Below are positions 9,235 through 17,735 of a stretch of 64,000 nt of DNA, in pieces. The notes beneath the pieces were generated by a model that did not search any database, was not told the DNA's origin, and saw only the letters and a list, made by a program, of their open reading frames with translations. The translations under genes and the position numbers were made by a program. The stretch's first letter is position 1. Every line of letters starts with the position of its first letter. The DNA lies in contig JAKVCS010000003.1 of the NCBI GenBank assembly GCA_022448365.1, positions 1,584,077-1,648,076 on the forward strand. The letters are read 5' to 3'. The stretch comes from Saccharospirillaceae bacterium (GTDB taxonomy: Bacteria; Pseudomonadota; Gammaproteobacteria; Pseudomonadales; Oceanobacteraceae).

Positions 9235-9966
9235 ATGAAAAAACAATTATTAACTGCAGCTATGATCGCGGCGGCTTCAACTGGCGTTTCTGCTGAGCAA
9301 TACTGGGCAGACAACAGCGTGTCGGCACTGTACGGCAGCGATTACAAACTGTCCGGCCCAAATGAAGACAACAAACTGACCACCATGACCCTGGAGCACG
9401 TATCCGGTCATAGCTGGGGTGGTTTGTTCTTCTTCGTTGACCGTCATGTAGGCGAAAGTGGCCCTAGCACTGCGCAATTTAAAGAAACGTATGGTGAGTT
9501 CTCTCCTAAGTTCACCCTGCAATCTTTTGAAGGTGGCTTTGTTAAAAACATTAACGCCGCATTCACTTATGAGTTTGGCTCCACCAGCTCAGGCTTCTCT
9601 CAGGATAACTACCTGTACGGTATTGGCGCCGACCTGAACATTCCAGGCATGAACTTCGCCAGCGCTACGGTTTATTACGCCAACAACGAAACATCTGAAG
9701 ATGATTACCAGCTGACTCTGACCTACGGCTGGTCCGCGGGTGAGTTAAATATCGATGGTTATATCGATTACTCAACAGGTGAAGCAGACAACCAAACGTC
9801 CAACTTCCACTTCAACCCGCAAATCACCTATAACCTGGGTCCGGCTTTGGGTATAGGCAACAAAGTGAAATTGGGTATTGAGTACAGCTACTGGAACAAC
9901 AAGTTCGGCAACGGTGGTGATATCGACCAAAATGCCATCAGCGCTCTGTTAAAAGTACATCTGTAA
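9235..9966 (+). CDS. tsx: Tsx/OmpK-family nucleoside-specific outer membrane channel
   Basis: 243 residues with a clear signal peptide (cleavage near VSAEQ, residue 20) and alternating aromatic beta-strand pattern ending in ...ALLKVHL. The order of segments (LYGSDYKL, TMTLEHVSGHSWGGLFFFVDRH, GEFSPKF, a final YSYWNNKFG) resembles Tsx/OmpK channels, which form a 12-stranded barrel for nucleosides. Placed at the end of the ABC operon and just before a strong terminator, it would carry nucleosides across the outer membrane to the BMP protein. Ribosome site CCTGGAG. The family call is from sequence pattern; exact substrate is inferred. Confidence 0.75.
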   Translation: MKKQLLTAAMIAAASTGVSAEQYWADNSVSALYGSDYKLSGPNEDNKLTTMTLEHVSGHSWGGLFFFVDRHVGESGPSTAQFKETYGEFSPKFTLQSFEGGFVKNINAAFTYEFGSTSSGFSQDNYLYGIGADLNIPGMNFASATVYYANNETSEDDYQLTLTYGWSAGELNIDGYIDYSTGEADNQTSNFHFNPQITYNLGPALGIGNKVKLGIEYSYWNNKFGNGGDIDQNAISALLKVHL

Positions 9967-9995
9967 TCGCTGGTTGAGTGATGCAAATATGTAAC

Positions 9996-10023
9996 AAAGG
10001 GGCGCATTCAGCGCCCCTTTTTT
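9996..10023 (+). terminator. rho-independent terminator after tsx
   Basis: AAAGGGGCGC, loop ATTCA, GCGCCCCTTT is a perfect 10-bp stem that runs into six T. It closes the ABC-tsx transcript; the regulator gene follows. Confidence 0.9.
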
Positions 10024-10099
10024 GTCTCCCTATATAGAGGGTGTGTTAAACTGCCGTCACCTTTGTGTCTGCCACTACGCCTCAGGGCGGGAAACAGGA

Positions 10100-10789
10100 A
10101 TGACTAAACAGAAGTACAAGCCGGGTAAAATCCGCGAACGTAACAATGAGAATATCCTTGCTGCAGCCGAACAGGAGTTCGTACTGCACGGTTTTAAAGG
10201 CACCAGCATGCAGTCGATTGCTGACCGCGCTGGAGTCCCTAAAGCAAACATCCACTATTACTTCAAAAACAAAGCGAACCTCTACCGGGCACTGCTGGAA
10301 AACATCATGCAGGTCTGGAATGAAGTGCTAGCCGATATTACCCCCGACAGCGACCCTGCCGACGTATTGAGCCGCTTTATCCGCTCCAAAGTTCAGCTTT
10401 CGTATACCCATCCCAACGCGTCTAAAATCTTCGCGATGGAAATTATCCAGGGCGCTCCTCATCTTCGTGACCATCTGAGTCAGAATATGCGTACTTGGGT
10501 TAAAGAGCGCTCAGCGGTTATCCAAAGCTGGATTGATCAGGGCAAAATCCGGGCGATTGATCCTACGCATCTGATTTTTATGATCTGGGCGACAACGCAG
10601 CACTACGCTGATTTCGAAACTCAGGTGCTGGAAGTATTGAATAAACGCCAATACGAACCGGATGATATTGATCAAATTACTGACTTTCTGATTGATATGA
10701 TTTTTACCCGTCTCGGTTTGACCAAACCGGAAATTCAGCCGTTCCAGCCGGAAGAGCACGAAGCGGAAACGGAAGTTATCGCTGAATAA
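10100..10789 (+). CDS. TetR-family regulator, RutR-like
   Basis: 229 residues from ATG 10100, which is preceded by ACAGGAA. The longer frame to 10022 runs into the terminator and is rejected. N-terminal TetR helix-turn-helix: ILAAAEQEFVLHGFKGTSM...IADRAGVPKANIHYYFKNK near residues 18-62. The C-terminal part (KIFAMEIIQGAPHLRDHL, FMIWATTQHYADFE) resembles the RutR/YcdC ligand domain. In E. coli RutR binds uracil or thymine and also affects purine genes. Its position at the end of the purine cluster, together with two RutR-type boxes before xdhA and the transporter, makes it the likely regulator of both units. Confidence 0.85.
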   Translation: MTKQKYKPGKIRERNNENILAAAEQEFVLHGFKGTSMQSIADRAGVPKANIHYYFKNKANLYRALLENIMQVWNEVLADITPDSDPADVLSRFIRSKVQLSYTHPNASKIFAMEIIQGAPHLRDHLSQNMRTWVKERSAVIQSWIDQGKIRAIDPTHLIFMIWATTQHYADFETQVLEVLNKRQYEPDDIDQITDFLIDMIFTRLGLTKPEIQPFQPEEHEAETEVIAE

Positions 10790-10812
10790 CCACAATGACT
10801 TGTATCTCTGTG

Positions 10813-10833
10813 GCCACAGGGTTACTCTGTGGC
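10813..10833 (+). terminator. possible terminator of the RutR-like gene
   Basis: GCCACAG, loop GGTTACT, CTGTGGC gives a 7-bp stem 24 bases after the stop. The T-rich tail is delayed (the T-run is about 20 bases on), so termination here may be weak. Confidence 0.4.
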
Positions 10834-10860
10834 TTCATCTGTTTCTGAATTTCTGTTTTT

Positions 10861-11034
10861 TATTATGCGAACTCTGGTGCGTACATCATCCTCACTGACA
10901 CTTAGCCTAAAGCTATGGTGGAAGTGTCTGTGTGCAGCCCGGTTTAATCAATAATAACGAACTCATACTGGCTGCGAATTTACGTAGCCAGCTATTGCAA
11001 ATTCGCAGCCATTTTTAACTCCCAGGGAAAAGGA
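10861..11034 (+). promoter_or_regulatory. structured leader with competing hairpins before the EamA transporter
   Basis: A -10-like TATTAT at 10861-10866 would start transcription near 10873. Downstream lie, in order: a hairpin with GACACTT (10897-10903) paired to AAGTGTC (10922-10928), extendable across one mismatch to 10893-10932; a 13-bp perfect stem TGGCTGCGAATTT (10969-10981) with AAATTCGCAGCCA (10999-11011) followed by TTTTT, which is a terminator; and an alternative stem CTGGCT (10968-10973) with AGCCAG (10986-10991) that cannot coexist with the terminator. The ribosome site AAAAGGAG and ATG 11042 follow. This order fits an attenuator or riboswitch. I do not recognise a known aptamer class. 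It could also be a plain terminator of the gene upstream. Confidence 0.5.
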
Positions 11035-11041
11035 GAAAATA

Positions 11042-11977
11042 ATGGCCAGTGCACCACCAACCAACAACTATCCTGAAAATACGGTTTATTCTGAAAATAA
11101 TGCCCAGCGTAATGGTCTTATTATCGCTGTAATGGCTGCATTGTTATTTTCCACCAAGCCGATTCTTATTAAATACCTGTATCAACTGGGTATTGAACCA
11201 TTACCACTGATGACGATTCGTATGCTAATGGCGCTACCAATCTATTTGATTGTGGGCGCCTACGCCTGGAAGAGACTGCCACAGAAGCCCGATAATTTGC
11301 AGCTGTTCAAAGCGGCGATGATTGGTTTACTCGGTTATTACCTGGCGACGTATCTTGACTTACAAGGGCTGCAATACATCAGCGCTCAGTTTGAACGGGT
11401 CATTTTGTATGCATATCCATCCTTTGTGGTCATTCTCGGCGCCCTGCTTTTTCAACAGAAATTTAAAGCGACGTTAATTTTCCCCTTGTTGCTGACTTAC
11501 GGTGGCTTAATACTCATGTATGCCAGTGACATATCAATTTCCGGCCTGTCAGCCGACACGCATCTAAAAGGCGTGTTATTAATTCTGGCCAGTGCTGTAT
11601 CGTTCGCCTTTTATATTTTGTTCAGTAAAGAAAGTATCGGTGTACTGGGTAGTTTATTATTCACCAGCATTGCGATGACTTCTGCATCACTGGCAATCAG
11701 TATCCACCAGGTGATCGTAAATGGTGTGCAGTTACAAAACTACAGTGGTGAGGTGTGGTTTTATCTCGCCGTGCTATCGATGTTTGCCACAGTATTACCG
11801 TCGTTTATGACCAGTGAAGCCATCAAACGTATTGGCCCGCAAAAGGCCAGTATGACAGGAACATTAGGGCCAGTGGCCACCAGCATTATGGCGATTATTT
11901 TCTTGGGAGAAACCCTGAGTTTTAGTGGCCTGGTTGGAATGCTATTGGTAATTATTGGTATCCGAAAACTAAGCTGA
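11042..11977 (+). CDS. EamA/DMT-family inner membrane transporter
   Basis: 311 residues with about ten hydrophobic helices arranged as two EamA repeats (residues about 25-155 and 175-310). Typical features are the opening GLIIAVMAALLFSTKPILIKYLY and the second-half LGPVATSIMAIIFLGETLSFSGLVG. Members export or import small metabolites, and the substrate cannot be read from sequence. It stands alone: a structured leader precedes it and a strong bidirectional terminator follows, so it is a single-gene unit. Confidence 0.85.
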   Translation: MASAPPTNNYPENTVYSENNAQRNGLIIAVMAALLFSTKPILIKYLYQLGIEPLPLMTIRMLMALPIYLIVGAYAWKRLPQKPDNLQLFKAAMIGLLGYYLATYLDLQGLQYISAQFERVILYAYPSFVVILGALLFQQKFKATLIFPLLLTYGGLILMYASDISISGLSADTHLKGVLLILASAVSFAFYILFSKESIGVLGSLLFTSIAMTSASLAISIHQVIVNGVQLQNYSGEVWFYLAVLSMFATVLPSFMTSEAIKRIGPQKASMTGTLGPVATSIMAIIFLGETLSFSGLVGMLLVIIGIRKLS

Positions 11978-11978
11978 T

Positions 11979-12013
11979 AAAAAAATACCGGCGTTAAACG
12001 CCGGTATTTTTTG
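11979..12013. terminator. bidirectional terminator between the EamA gene and the acyl-CoA ligase
   Basis: A-run, ATACCGGCGTT, AA, ACGCCGGTAT, T-run. The stem is symmetrical, with A and T tracts on both sides, and lies between convergent genes, so it can end both transcripts. Confidence 0.9.
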
Positions 12014-12027
12014 CAGCACTCATTGCG

Positions 12028-13659
12028 TCAGACACCTGCTGACTCAAGCAGATAATGCTCGTATTGCTTTCGCAGGGGAACTTTATGTAACTTACCGGTT
12101 GCAGTGTGCGGGAGTTCATCTACGAAAACGACAGCATCCGGCGTCCACCACTTAACAATCTTATCTTCCAGATAATCCAGTACGCCCTGTTCATCAATTG
12201 ATGAGCCTTCATTGCGGATCACCAGCAGAATCGGACGTTCATCCCATTTATCGTGACGTACACCAATAACACAACACTCGGCCAGTTCCGGATGACCGAC
12301 TGCAACATTCTCCAGATCGATCGAACTGATCCATTCACCACCGGATTTAATAACATCCTTCGACCTGTCCACAATCGTCAGATAGTTTTTATCGTCGATG
12401 GTGGCAACATCGCCGGTATCAAACCAGCCATCAATAAAGCTGTCGGCGGCTTCATTTTTATAATAACCGTTAATGATCCATGGACCACGGACCATTAAGC
12501 GACCATAGGCAACACCATCTCGTGGCAGTTCATTATTGCTGTCGTCAACAATCTTCATCTCGACACCAAAAACCGGACGACCTTGCTTAGCCTGCAGCTG
12601 GTAGCGTTCTTCCAGCGGCATATTATCCATGTGCTTATTGCGTGAGTTCAGTGTACCAATCGGGCTCATTTCAGTCATACCCCAGGCATGAATCAGGAAA
12701 GCATCGTGCTTCTCCTGAAATGCGCGAATCATTGAGACCGGCGCTGCCGAACCACCAACAATCACATTTTTTACCGAATCGAGCGTCTTGCCGATACTGT
12801 CCATATGATTCAATAGCATCAACCAGACCGTTGGTACACCCAGTAATAAATCTGGCTGCTCAGATTCGATTAATTGCCATAACGATGCGCCATCCATACC
12901 CTGACCAGGGAACACCTGCTTAGCGCCGGTAATGGCTGCGGAGTAAGGCGTCCCCCAGGCGTTAACGTGGAACATGGGCACCACCGGCAAAAAACAGGAA
13001 GTCGATGCCAGACCCATGACCTCTTTCCCAATCGACGACAGGGCGTGAATGACAGTGGAACGGTGACTATAAACCACGCCTTTCGGGTTACCCGTGGTAC
13101 CGGATGTATAGCACATTGAGCAGGCACTGCGCTCGTCAAACTCAGGCCATTGATACTGATCCGACTCGCCTGCAATCAGTGTTTCGTAACAATGTGCATT
13201 GTTCAGACGCGTGGTGGGCATATGACTTTCGTCACACATCACGATAAAACCCTCAACGCCAGTGATCTGGTCTTTAATGGCTTCCAGCACTGGTACAAAG
13301 GTCAGATCAACAAAGATCCAACGATCTTCCGCGTGATTAATAATATAAACCAGTTGCTCTGCAAACAGTCGAGGGTTAATTGTATGCAGCACCGCGCCGG
13401 TGCCGGAAATGCCATAATAAAGTTCATAGTGACGGTAATTATTCCAGGCCAGCGTCGCGATCCGGTCGCCCTGATTTATGCCCAAACGGCCAAGCAGGTT
13501 GGCGATTTTCCTGGCCCGTTTAGCCGCATCACCCATGGTGTAACGATGAATATCACCTTCACAACGACGACTCACGATTTCGCTGCAGCCGTGGGTACTT
13601 TCTGCATGTTCCAGCAAGCTGGAAACCAGCAAAGGACGATCCATAATCTGGCCTAACAT
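12028..13659 (-). CDS. AMP-forming fatty acyl-CoA ligase, AlkK type
   Basis: 543 residues, the length of AlkK-type medium-chain acyl-CoA synthetases (about 545). It activates fatty acids with ATP and CoA. Motifs: [19 protein letters not shown] near residue 185 (P-loop), [10 protein letters not shown] near 335, [13 protein letters not shown] near 415, [20 protein letters not shown] near 435 and the C-terminal [11 protein letters not shown] lysine region. The N-terminal [19 protein letters not shown] also fits this group. The gene is probably read after the upstream MarR gene or from its own promoter in the 146-base gap. Exact chain length preference is inferred. Confidence 0.9.
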   Translation of the reverse strand: MLGQIMDRPLLVSSLLEHAESTHGCSEIVSRRCEGDIHRYTMGDAAKRARKIANLLGRLGINQGDRIATLAWNNYRHYELYYGISGTGAVLHTINPRLFAEQLVYIINHAEDRWIFVDLTFVPVLEAIKDQITGVEGFIVMCDESHMPTTRLNNAHCYETLIAGESDQYQWPEFDERSACSMCYTSGTTGNPKGVVYSHRSTVIHALSSIGKEVMGLASTSCFLPVVPMFHVNAWGTPYSAAITGAKQVFPGQGMDGASLWQLIESEQPDLLLGVPTVWLMLLNHMDSIGKTLDSVKNVIVGGSAAPVSMIRAFQEKHDAFLIHAWGMTEMSPIGTLNSRNKHMDNMPLEERYQLQAKQGRPVFGVEMKIVDDSNNELPRDGVAYGRLMVRGPWIINGYYKNEAADSFIDGWFDTGDVATIDDKNYLTIVDRSKDVIKSGGEWISSIDLENVAVGHPELAECCVIGVRHDKWDERPILLVIRNEGSSIDEQGVLDYLEDKIVKWWTPDAVVFVDELPHTATGKLHKVPLRKQYEHYLLESAGV

Positions 13660-13726
13660 AAGATTCTCCTGTCCAACGTTCTTATCTTTATTTTTATCAG
13701 GATTTCTACATTAAAAGCCCACACAC

Positions 13727-13748
13727 AAAAAAACAAGCGAGTGCTTGT
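13727..13748 (-). terminator. small hairpin with T-run between MarR gene and ligase (terminator or operator)
   Basis: On the reverse strand ACAAGC, ACTC, GCTTGT runs into seven T, so it can end the MarR transcript. The same 16-base palindrome (13733-13748) sits about 75 bases before the ligase start and could instead be a regulator site. Both readings are open. Confidence 0.45.
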
Positions 13749-13805
13749 GTTTTACCGGTACCGCAGGTGTGACAATGCTCGGGCAGAGCCGTCAGGATTA
13801 TGGAA

Positions 13806-14303
13806 TCAGGTCTGGGGTTTATTCGCCGAATCCACACGATCCAATGCGCCGATATCCAGAACCGGAGCGGCATCGATATGCTGCGCGTCCATCATATAAG
13901 CCACGCGTTCCAGTGATGAGAGGATCATAGTTTGCTCCCAATCGTGCAAATCCTGATACTGGCGAATGAAATCATCCTGCAATGGTTTAGGCGCTGCCAC
14001 CAGTGTGCCAAACGCCTTATCAGTCAGATACACGTGCACTTTACGCTTATCGGTTTTGCTGCGCTCACGGTAGACGTACTCACCACGTTCAAGACGATCG
14101 ACAATAGTGGTTACAGTCGCCTGCGACAACGACACCTGACGCGCGACTTCACCCACCGTCAGATCGCTGTTATCGCGCAGAGTTTGCAGTACCAGTAGCT
14201 GCGGAGAGGTAAGACCAGAGGTTTTACTCAGCTTTTTCGAGTGCAAATCGGTCGCACGAATAATACGGCGTAACGCAACCAATACCTGATCGTATCTTTC
14301 CAT
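13806..14303 (-). CDS. MarR-family transcriptional regulator
   Basis: 165 residues. The winged helix is clear: SPQLLVLQTLRDNSDLTVGEVARQVSLSQATVTTIVDRLERGEYVYRERSKTDKRKVHVYLTDKA in pieces across residues 30-95, with the DKRKVHVYLT wing typical of MarR proteins. Flanking helices form the dimer. It reads in the same direction as the acyl-CoA ligase 146 bases downstream, so it may control that gene. No ligand can be inferred. Confidence 0.85.
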   Translation of the reverse strand: MERYDQVLVALRRIIRATDLHSKKLSKTSGLTSPQLLVLQTLRDNSDLTVGEVARQVSLSQATVTTIVDRLERGEYVYRERSKTDKRKVHVYLTDKAFGTLVAAPKPLQDDFIRQYQDLHDWEQTMILSSLERVAYMMDAQHIDAAPVLDIGALDRVDSANKPQT

Positions 14304-14367
14304 TCAAATTCCCGGATGTCAGTGAATGCTGTAAAAAGCAGATAATAAACGATTGGCCAGGGATAAA

Positions 14368-14398
14368 ACAAAAATCCCCGCTATTGCGGGGATTTTTA
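14368..14398. terminator. terminator after the porin gene
   Basis: AAAAATCCCCGC, TATT, GCGGGGATTTTTA. The stem is perfect, with T-runs in both directions. It ends the leftward choline operon whose last gene is the porin. Confidence 0.9.
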
Positions 14399-14425
14399 TC
14401 ACTTCTTTATAAAGAAGAATCTGTC

Positions 14426-15565
14426 TTAGAAGTCCTGACGCAGAGAGATCAGGAAGATCTGTGCATCACCTTCGGTCTTCTTACCAGCGCCATCTTTCGA
14501 GCTCAGAGATGCTTGTTCGAACTCAAAGCGAATCTGATTGCTGTCAGACAGCGTGTAAGTCAGTTGAGCGAATACATTTGCATCCATTTGACGCTGGGTG
14601 TCCGCATCATCGGAACCGGCACCAAAACCAGCGTGCAGATTTACATTTTCGCTCAGCTGGTAGTCACCACCCAGTACCCACATATCACGACCACTATCGC
14701 CTTTAGTGTCACGGTCAGCGATGTAGTAGTTGAAACCTACGTTAGCGACATCAGAAACATCATAACGAGCACCAACGCTGGCTACAGAAGGAGCAGCAAC
14801 ATCGATGTTTGCATCTTTAGCGGCATCTGATTCGCTAACTACAGAAGTTTGATAAGCCGCAGTCAAAGCCAGTTTATCAACATTGGCTTCAACACCAACC
14901 GTTACACCCGTGATACCGGAGTCATTACTTTGAACCTGATCATCTTCATCAACAGAATCATCAACCACTCGGCCATCTTCAGCAATATGAGCAGCAATGG
15001 TTGCAGTGAATGCATCACCGCTGAACGCACCACCACCGAACGTATAGGCCAGTGTACTGTCGGTACGGAAAGTCTGCGCCATCGATCCCGGCATAACTTC
15101 GGTTACATAGTAGTAAGCGCCATAACCGTGTACTTCGCTGTACTGCGCGTTTAAGCCACCGTACATCAACAAATAGTTGTCCTGGGTACCAGCGGTCAGA
15201 GTGTGCTGTCCGTTAGAAATGCTTAACCAGCCGTAACGAACGAATGGGTTGGCATTGCCGTCCAGGATACGCGTGCCCAATTCATATTGGTAAGCGGTGG
15301 TCAGACCATTCGGTAATGTTGCTTCGCCTTTAACACCCAGACGCGAGTTGTTACCGTCGCTCAGGCTGAAGCCCTTGTCATCTGAATTTCCTGTAGGAGA
15401 TTCCATCCCCGCAAAAATGTCACTACCACCAACACCATCTGAGTCAGAATAATACTCCAGACCCAAATCAACACGGCCATACAGATCAACTGTTGGTTCC
15501 GCGTAAACACTGCTTGCGAACACAGCGGATGATACGGCAATCGCTAATGTACTTTTCTTTAACAT
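14426..15565 (-). CDS. Gram-negative general porin, last gene of the choline operon
   Basis: 379 residues from ATG 15565, preceded by GGAGGA. The longer frame lacks a ribosome site. Signal peptide MLKKSTLAIAVSSAVFASSVYA is followed by EPTVDLYGRVDLGLEYYSD, the classical porin opening, and the chain ends in ...FLISLRQDF with the terminal Phe needed for barrel assembly. About 16 amphipathic strands with acidic loops (for example DDSVDEDDQ). The start lies 65 bases after choV and no terminator intervenes, so it is probably co-transcribed with the bet/cho genes and may let choline through the outer membrane. That role is inferred from position only. Confidence 0.85.
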   Translation of the reverse strand: MLKKSTLAIAVSSAVFASSVYAEPTVDLYGRVDLGLEYYSDSDGVGGSDIFAGMESPTGNSDDKGFSLSDGNNSRLGVKGEATLPNGLTTAYQYELGTRILDGNANPFVRYGWLSISNGQHTLTAGTQDNYLLMYGGLNAQYSEVHGYGAYYYVTEVMPGSMAQTFRTDSTLAYTFGGGAFSGDAFTATIAAHIAEDGRVVDDSVDEDDQVQSNDSGITGVTVGVEANVDKLALTAAYQTSVVSESDAAKDANIDVAAPSVASVGARYDVSDVANVGFNYYIADRDTKGDSGRDMWVLGGDYQLSENVNLHAGFGAGSDDADTQRQMDANVFAQLTYTLSDSNQIRFEFEQASLSSKDGAGKKTEGDAQIFLISLRQDF

Positions 15566-15630
15566 GGTCTTCCTCCGGTTAAATATCAGGCGTTTCAACA
15601 CCTTTTCTAATATCAATCGTTGATGAGCAT

Positions 15631-16779
15631 CTAACCCAGTAGCGAGTGATATAATTCCCTATCGCCTATATATCCGACGATTTTATGATTTTCTTCGATA
15701 AATACAGAGTGATCTGTATCGTAACGAATTTCCAACACATCCCGCATTGGAGTATTAACATCTACTATAGTGCCAGCATTTTTCAGCGACGCAATCTCTT
15801 GTTCAGCCGTCCAGCGTTGCAGTGCCAAATGCTGGTCTCGGTAAATGGTCGCCTGCTTATCGCCACTTAACCAATAATCATGTCGCTTACTCAAGCGAAA
15901 ACCCTTGTCACACTGCTCCAGTTCCGACAAAGGCTTCATCAGGTCTCTTGCTAACAAAACGTTCATTGGATTGGTATGAGCAACAAAATCTCTTACATAA
16001 TCATTAGCTGGATTCATCACAATATCCTGCGGGTTGCTGTGCTGTACGATCTCACCATCCTTCATGATCGCAATATGATTGCCTATTTTCAGCGCCTCAT
16101 CGAGATCATGAGATACAAACAAAATGGTCTTATTTAGCTTAGCCTGTAACTGTAATAATTCATCCTGTAGCTGGCTGCGAATTAATGGATCCAATGCAGA
16201 GAAAGGTTCGTCCATGAGCAAAATGTCCGATTCGGTCGCCAGTGCCCGGGCCAGACCAACACGTTGCTGCATGCCACCCGATAATTGTCCGGGCTTATGA
16301 TCAGCCCATTCAGATAAACCGACAATTTCAAGCTGGTCCTTAACACGCGACTGCACTTCCTGCTTACTTAAACCCTGAATTTCAAGCGGCATAGCAACAT
16401 TTTCAGCCACGCTCAACCAGGGCATCAACGCGAACTTCTGAAATACCATCGAGATCGTTTTCATCCGCAACTCACGCTGAGTGTCAGCATCAGCCACCGC
16501 GAAGTTCACCATCTGTCCCTGGTATTCGATATTCACTTCGCCACGAGAGATCGGGTTCAAGCCATTAACGCAGCGTAATAGACTGGATTTACCAGAGCCG
16601 GATAACCCCATCAGTACACAGATTTCTCCACGCTCTACTTTTAAGGAGGCATTATTGACACCCAGAACCTGTCCCGTTTTATCCAGAATCTGCTCGCGAT
16701 CACCGCCCCCATCTAATAGTGCAAGCGCAGCGTCTGGCTGGTCACCAAAGACCACATCCAGATTTTTAATCTCAATCAT
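15631..16779 (-). CDS. choV: choline ABC transporter ATPase
   Basis: 382 residues. ABC motifs: GLSGSGKSSLLR near residue 58 (Walker A), LSGGMQQRVGLARALA (signature) and ILLMDEPFSALDP (Walker B). The N-terminus has the insertion typical of choline-type ProV proteins (DGGGDREQILDKTGQVLGV), which separates it from plain ProV. The C-terminal third resembles a reduced CBS-like regulatory tail. Its start overlaps the choW stop by 4 bases. With ChoW and ChoX it imports choline for conversion to glycine betaine by BetA and BetB encoded upstream in the operon. Confidence 0.9.
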   Translation of the reverse strand: MIEIKNLDVVFGDQPDAALALLDGGGDREQILDKTGQVLGVNNASLKVERGEICVLMGLSGSGKSSLLRCVNGLNPISRGEVNIEYQGQMVNFAVADADTQRELRMKTISMVFQKFALMPWLSVAENVAMPLEIQGLSKQEVQSRVKDQLEIVGLSEWADHKPGQLSGGMQQRVGLARALATESDILLMDEPFSALDPLIRSQLQDELLQLQAKLNKTILFVSHDLDEALKIGNHIAIMKDGEIVQHSNPQDIVMNPANDYVRDFVAHTNPMNVLLARDLMKPLSELEQCDKGFRLSKRHDYWLSGDKQATIYRDQHLALQRWTAEQEIASLKNAGTIVDVNTPMRDVLEIRYDTDHSVFIEENHKIVGYIGDRELYHSLLG

Positions 16780-17609
16780 GGAGCCACCTGCTCTTTCTGC
16801 TTGAACAGCCGATCTAACAAAATTGCCAGCAGTACAATCGATAGACCGGCTTCAAAACCACTGGCGATGTCCACGGTATTGAGCGCGCGAACAACCGGCT
16901 TACCCAAACCATCGGCGCCAACCAAGGCAGCGATCACAACCATCGACAGCGACAACATAATACATTGAGTAATACCTGCAGCGATGCTGCTGGCTGCGGC
17001 AGGTAACTCGATACGGAAAAGCAACTGAGCTTTGGTGGCTCCAAACGATTGGCCAGCTTCAATGAGTTCCTTGGGCACTTCGGAGATACCCAGGTACGTC
17101 AGACGAATCGGGGCTGCAATAGCAAAGATGATGGTGGAAATCAGCCCCGGAACAACACCCAGACCAAACAGAGTCAGGGTTGGAATCAGATAAACAAAAG
17201 TTGGTACCGTTTGCATCAGATCCAACACAGGTCGAAGTGCACTGAATAGCCAGGGATGATGTGCGGCATAAATACCAATGGGTAATCCGAGTAACATACA
17301 AAATACGGTGGCATACAAAACCAGAGATAGCGTCTCCATGGTTTCCTGCCAATATCCCAGATTCCAGATCAACAACAAGGAAACTACCGCAAAAATCACC
17401 AACGGTATTGAACGGTGCAGCCAAAATGCGGTTGCGGCAATCAAGGTGATGAACGCAGCCGGGTGAAGCCACAGTAACCCGGATGTCAGCAGATCAATCA
17501 ACCATTCCAGCGAATCGGAAACCACATCAAAAAAACCAGAGGCGTTGTCCACCAGCCAGTCAAAAAATACTTCGGTATAATCCCCAAGAGGGATTTTATA
17601 ATCTTCCAC
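16776..17609 (-). CDS. choW: choline ABC transporter permease
   Basis: 277 residues, ProW/OpuAB-type permease. The N-terminal soluble segment (MEDYKIPLGDYTEVFFDWLVDN) is followed by about six membrane helices and the conserved loop LGISEVPKELIEAGQSFGATKAQLLFRIELP near residues 175-205 that contacts the ATPase. Overlaps choV by 4 bases. Separated from choX by 126 bases that hold a long perfect hairpin. Confidence 0.9.
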   Translation of the reverse strand: MEDYKIPLGDYTEVFFDWLVDNASGFFDVVSDSLEWLIDLLTSGLLWLHPAAFITLIAATAFWLHRSIPLVIFAVVSLLLIWNLGYWQETMETLSLVLYATVFCMLLGLPIGIYAAHHPWLFSALRPVLDLMQTVPTFVYLIPTLTLFGLGVVPGLISTIIFAIAAPIRLTYLGISEVPKELIEAGQSFGATKAQLLFRIELPAAASSIAAGITQCIMLSLSMVVIAALVGADGLGKPVVRALNTVDIASGFEAGLSIVLLAILLDRLFKQKEQVAP

Positions 17610-17647
17610 TCACACGCCCGTTATGATTGAACCAGTCCATCTGTTGT

Positions 17648-17685
17648 ATTTTGTTTTGCCGGAAATACACCCGGCAAAACAAAAT
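17648..17685 (-). repeat. 15-bp perfect intercistronic stem-loop between choX and choW
   Basis: ATTTTGTTTTGCCGG (17648-17662), loop of 8, CCGGCAAAACAAAAT (17671-17685). In the direction of transcription no T-run follows the stem, so it is unlikely to be a full terminator. Such stems often protect the upstream mRNA, which here codes for the binding protein needed in excess over the permease. Confidence 0.75.
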
Positions 17686-17735
17686 GAATGAATGTGCCGT
17701 TAATGTATCGGCACAATTGCTTTGAATGCTGACGA

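Noticed and set aside
10878..10936. Known riboswitch class (ykkC, preQ1, SAM, SAH) in the EamA leader
   Set aside because: I could not match the conserved bases of any of these classes, so only a generic attenuator-like structure is reported.
13733..13748. ACAAGC palindrome as operator for a fatty-acid regulator
   Set aside because: The seven T next to it on the reverse strand make a terminator at least as likely, so it was not claimed as an operator.
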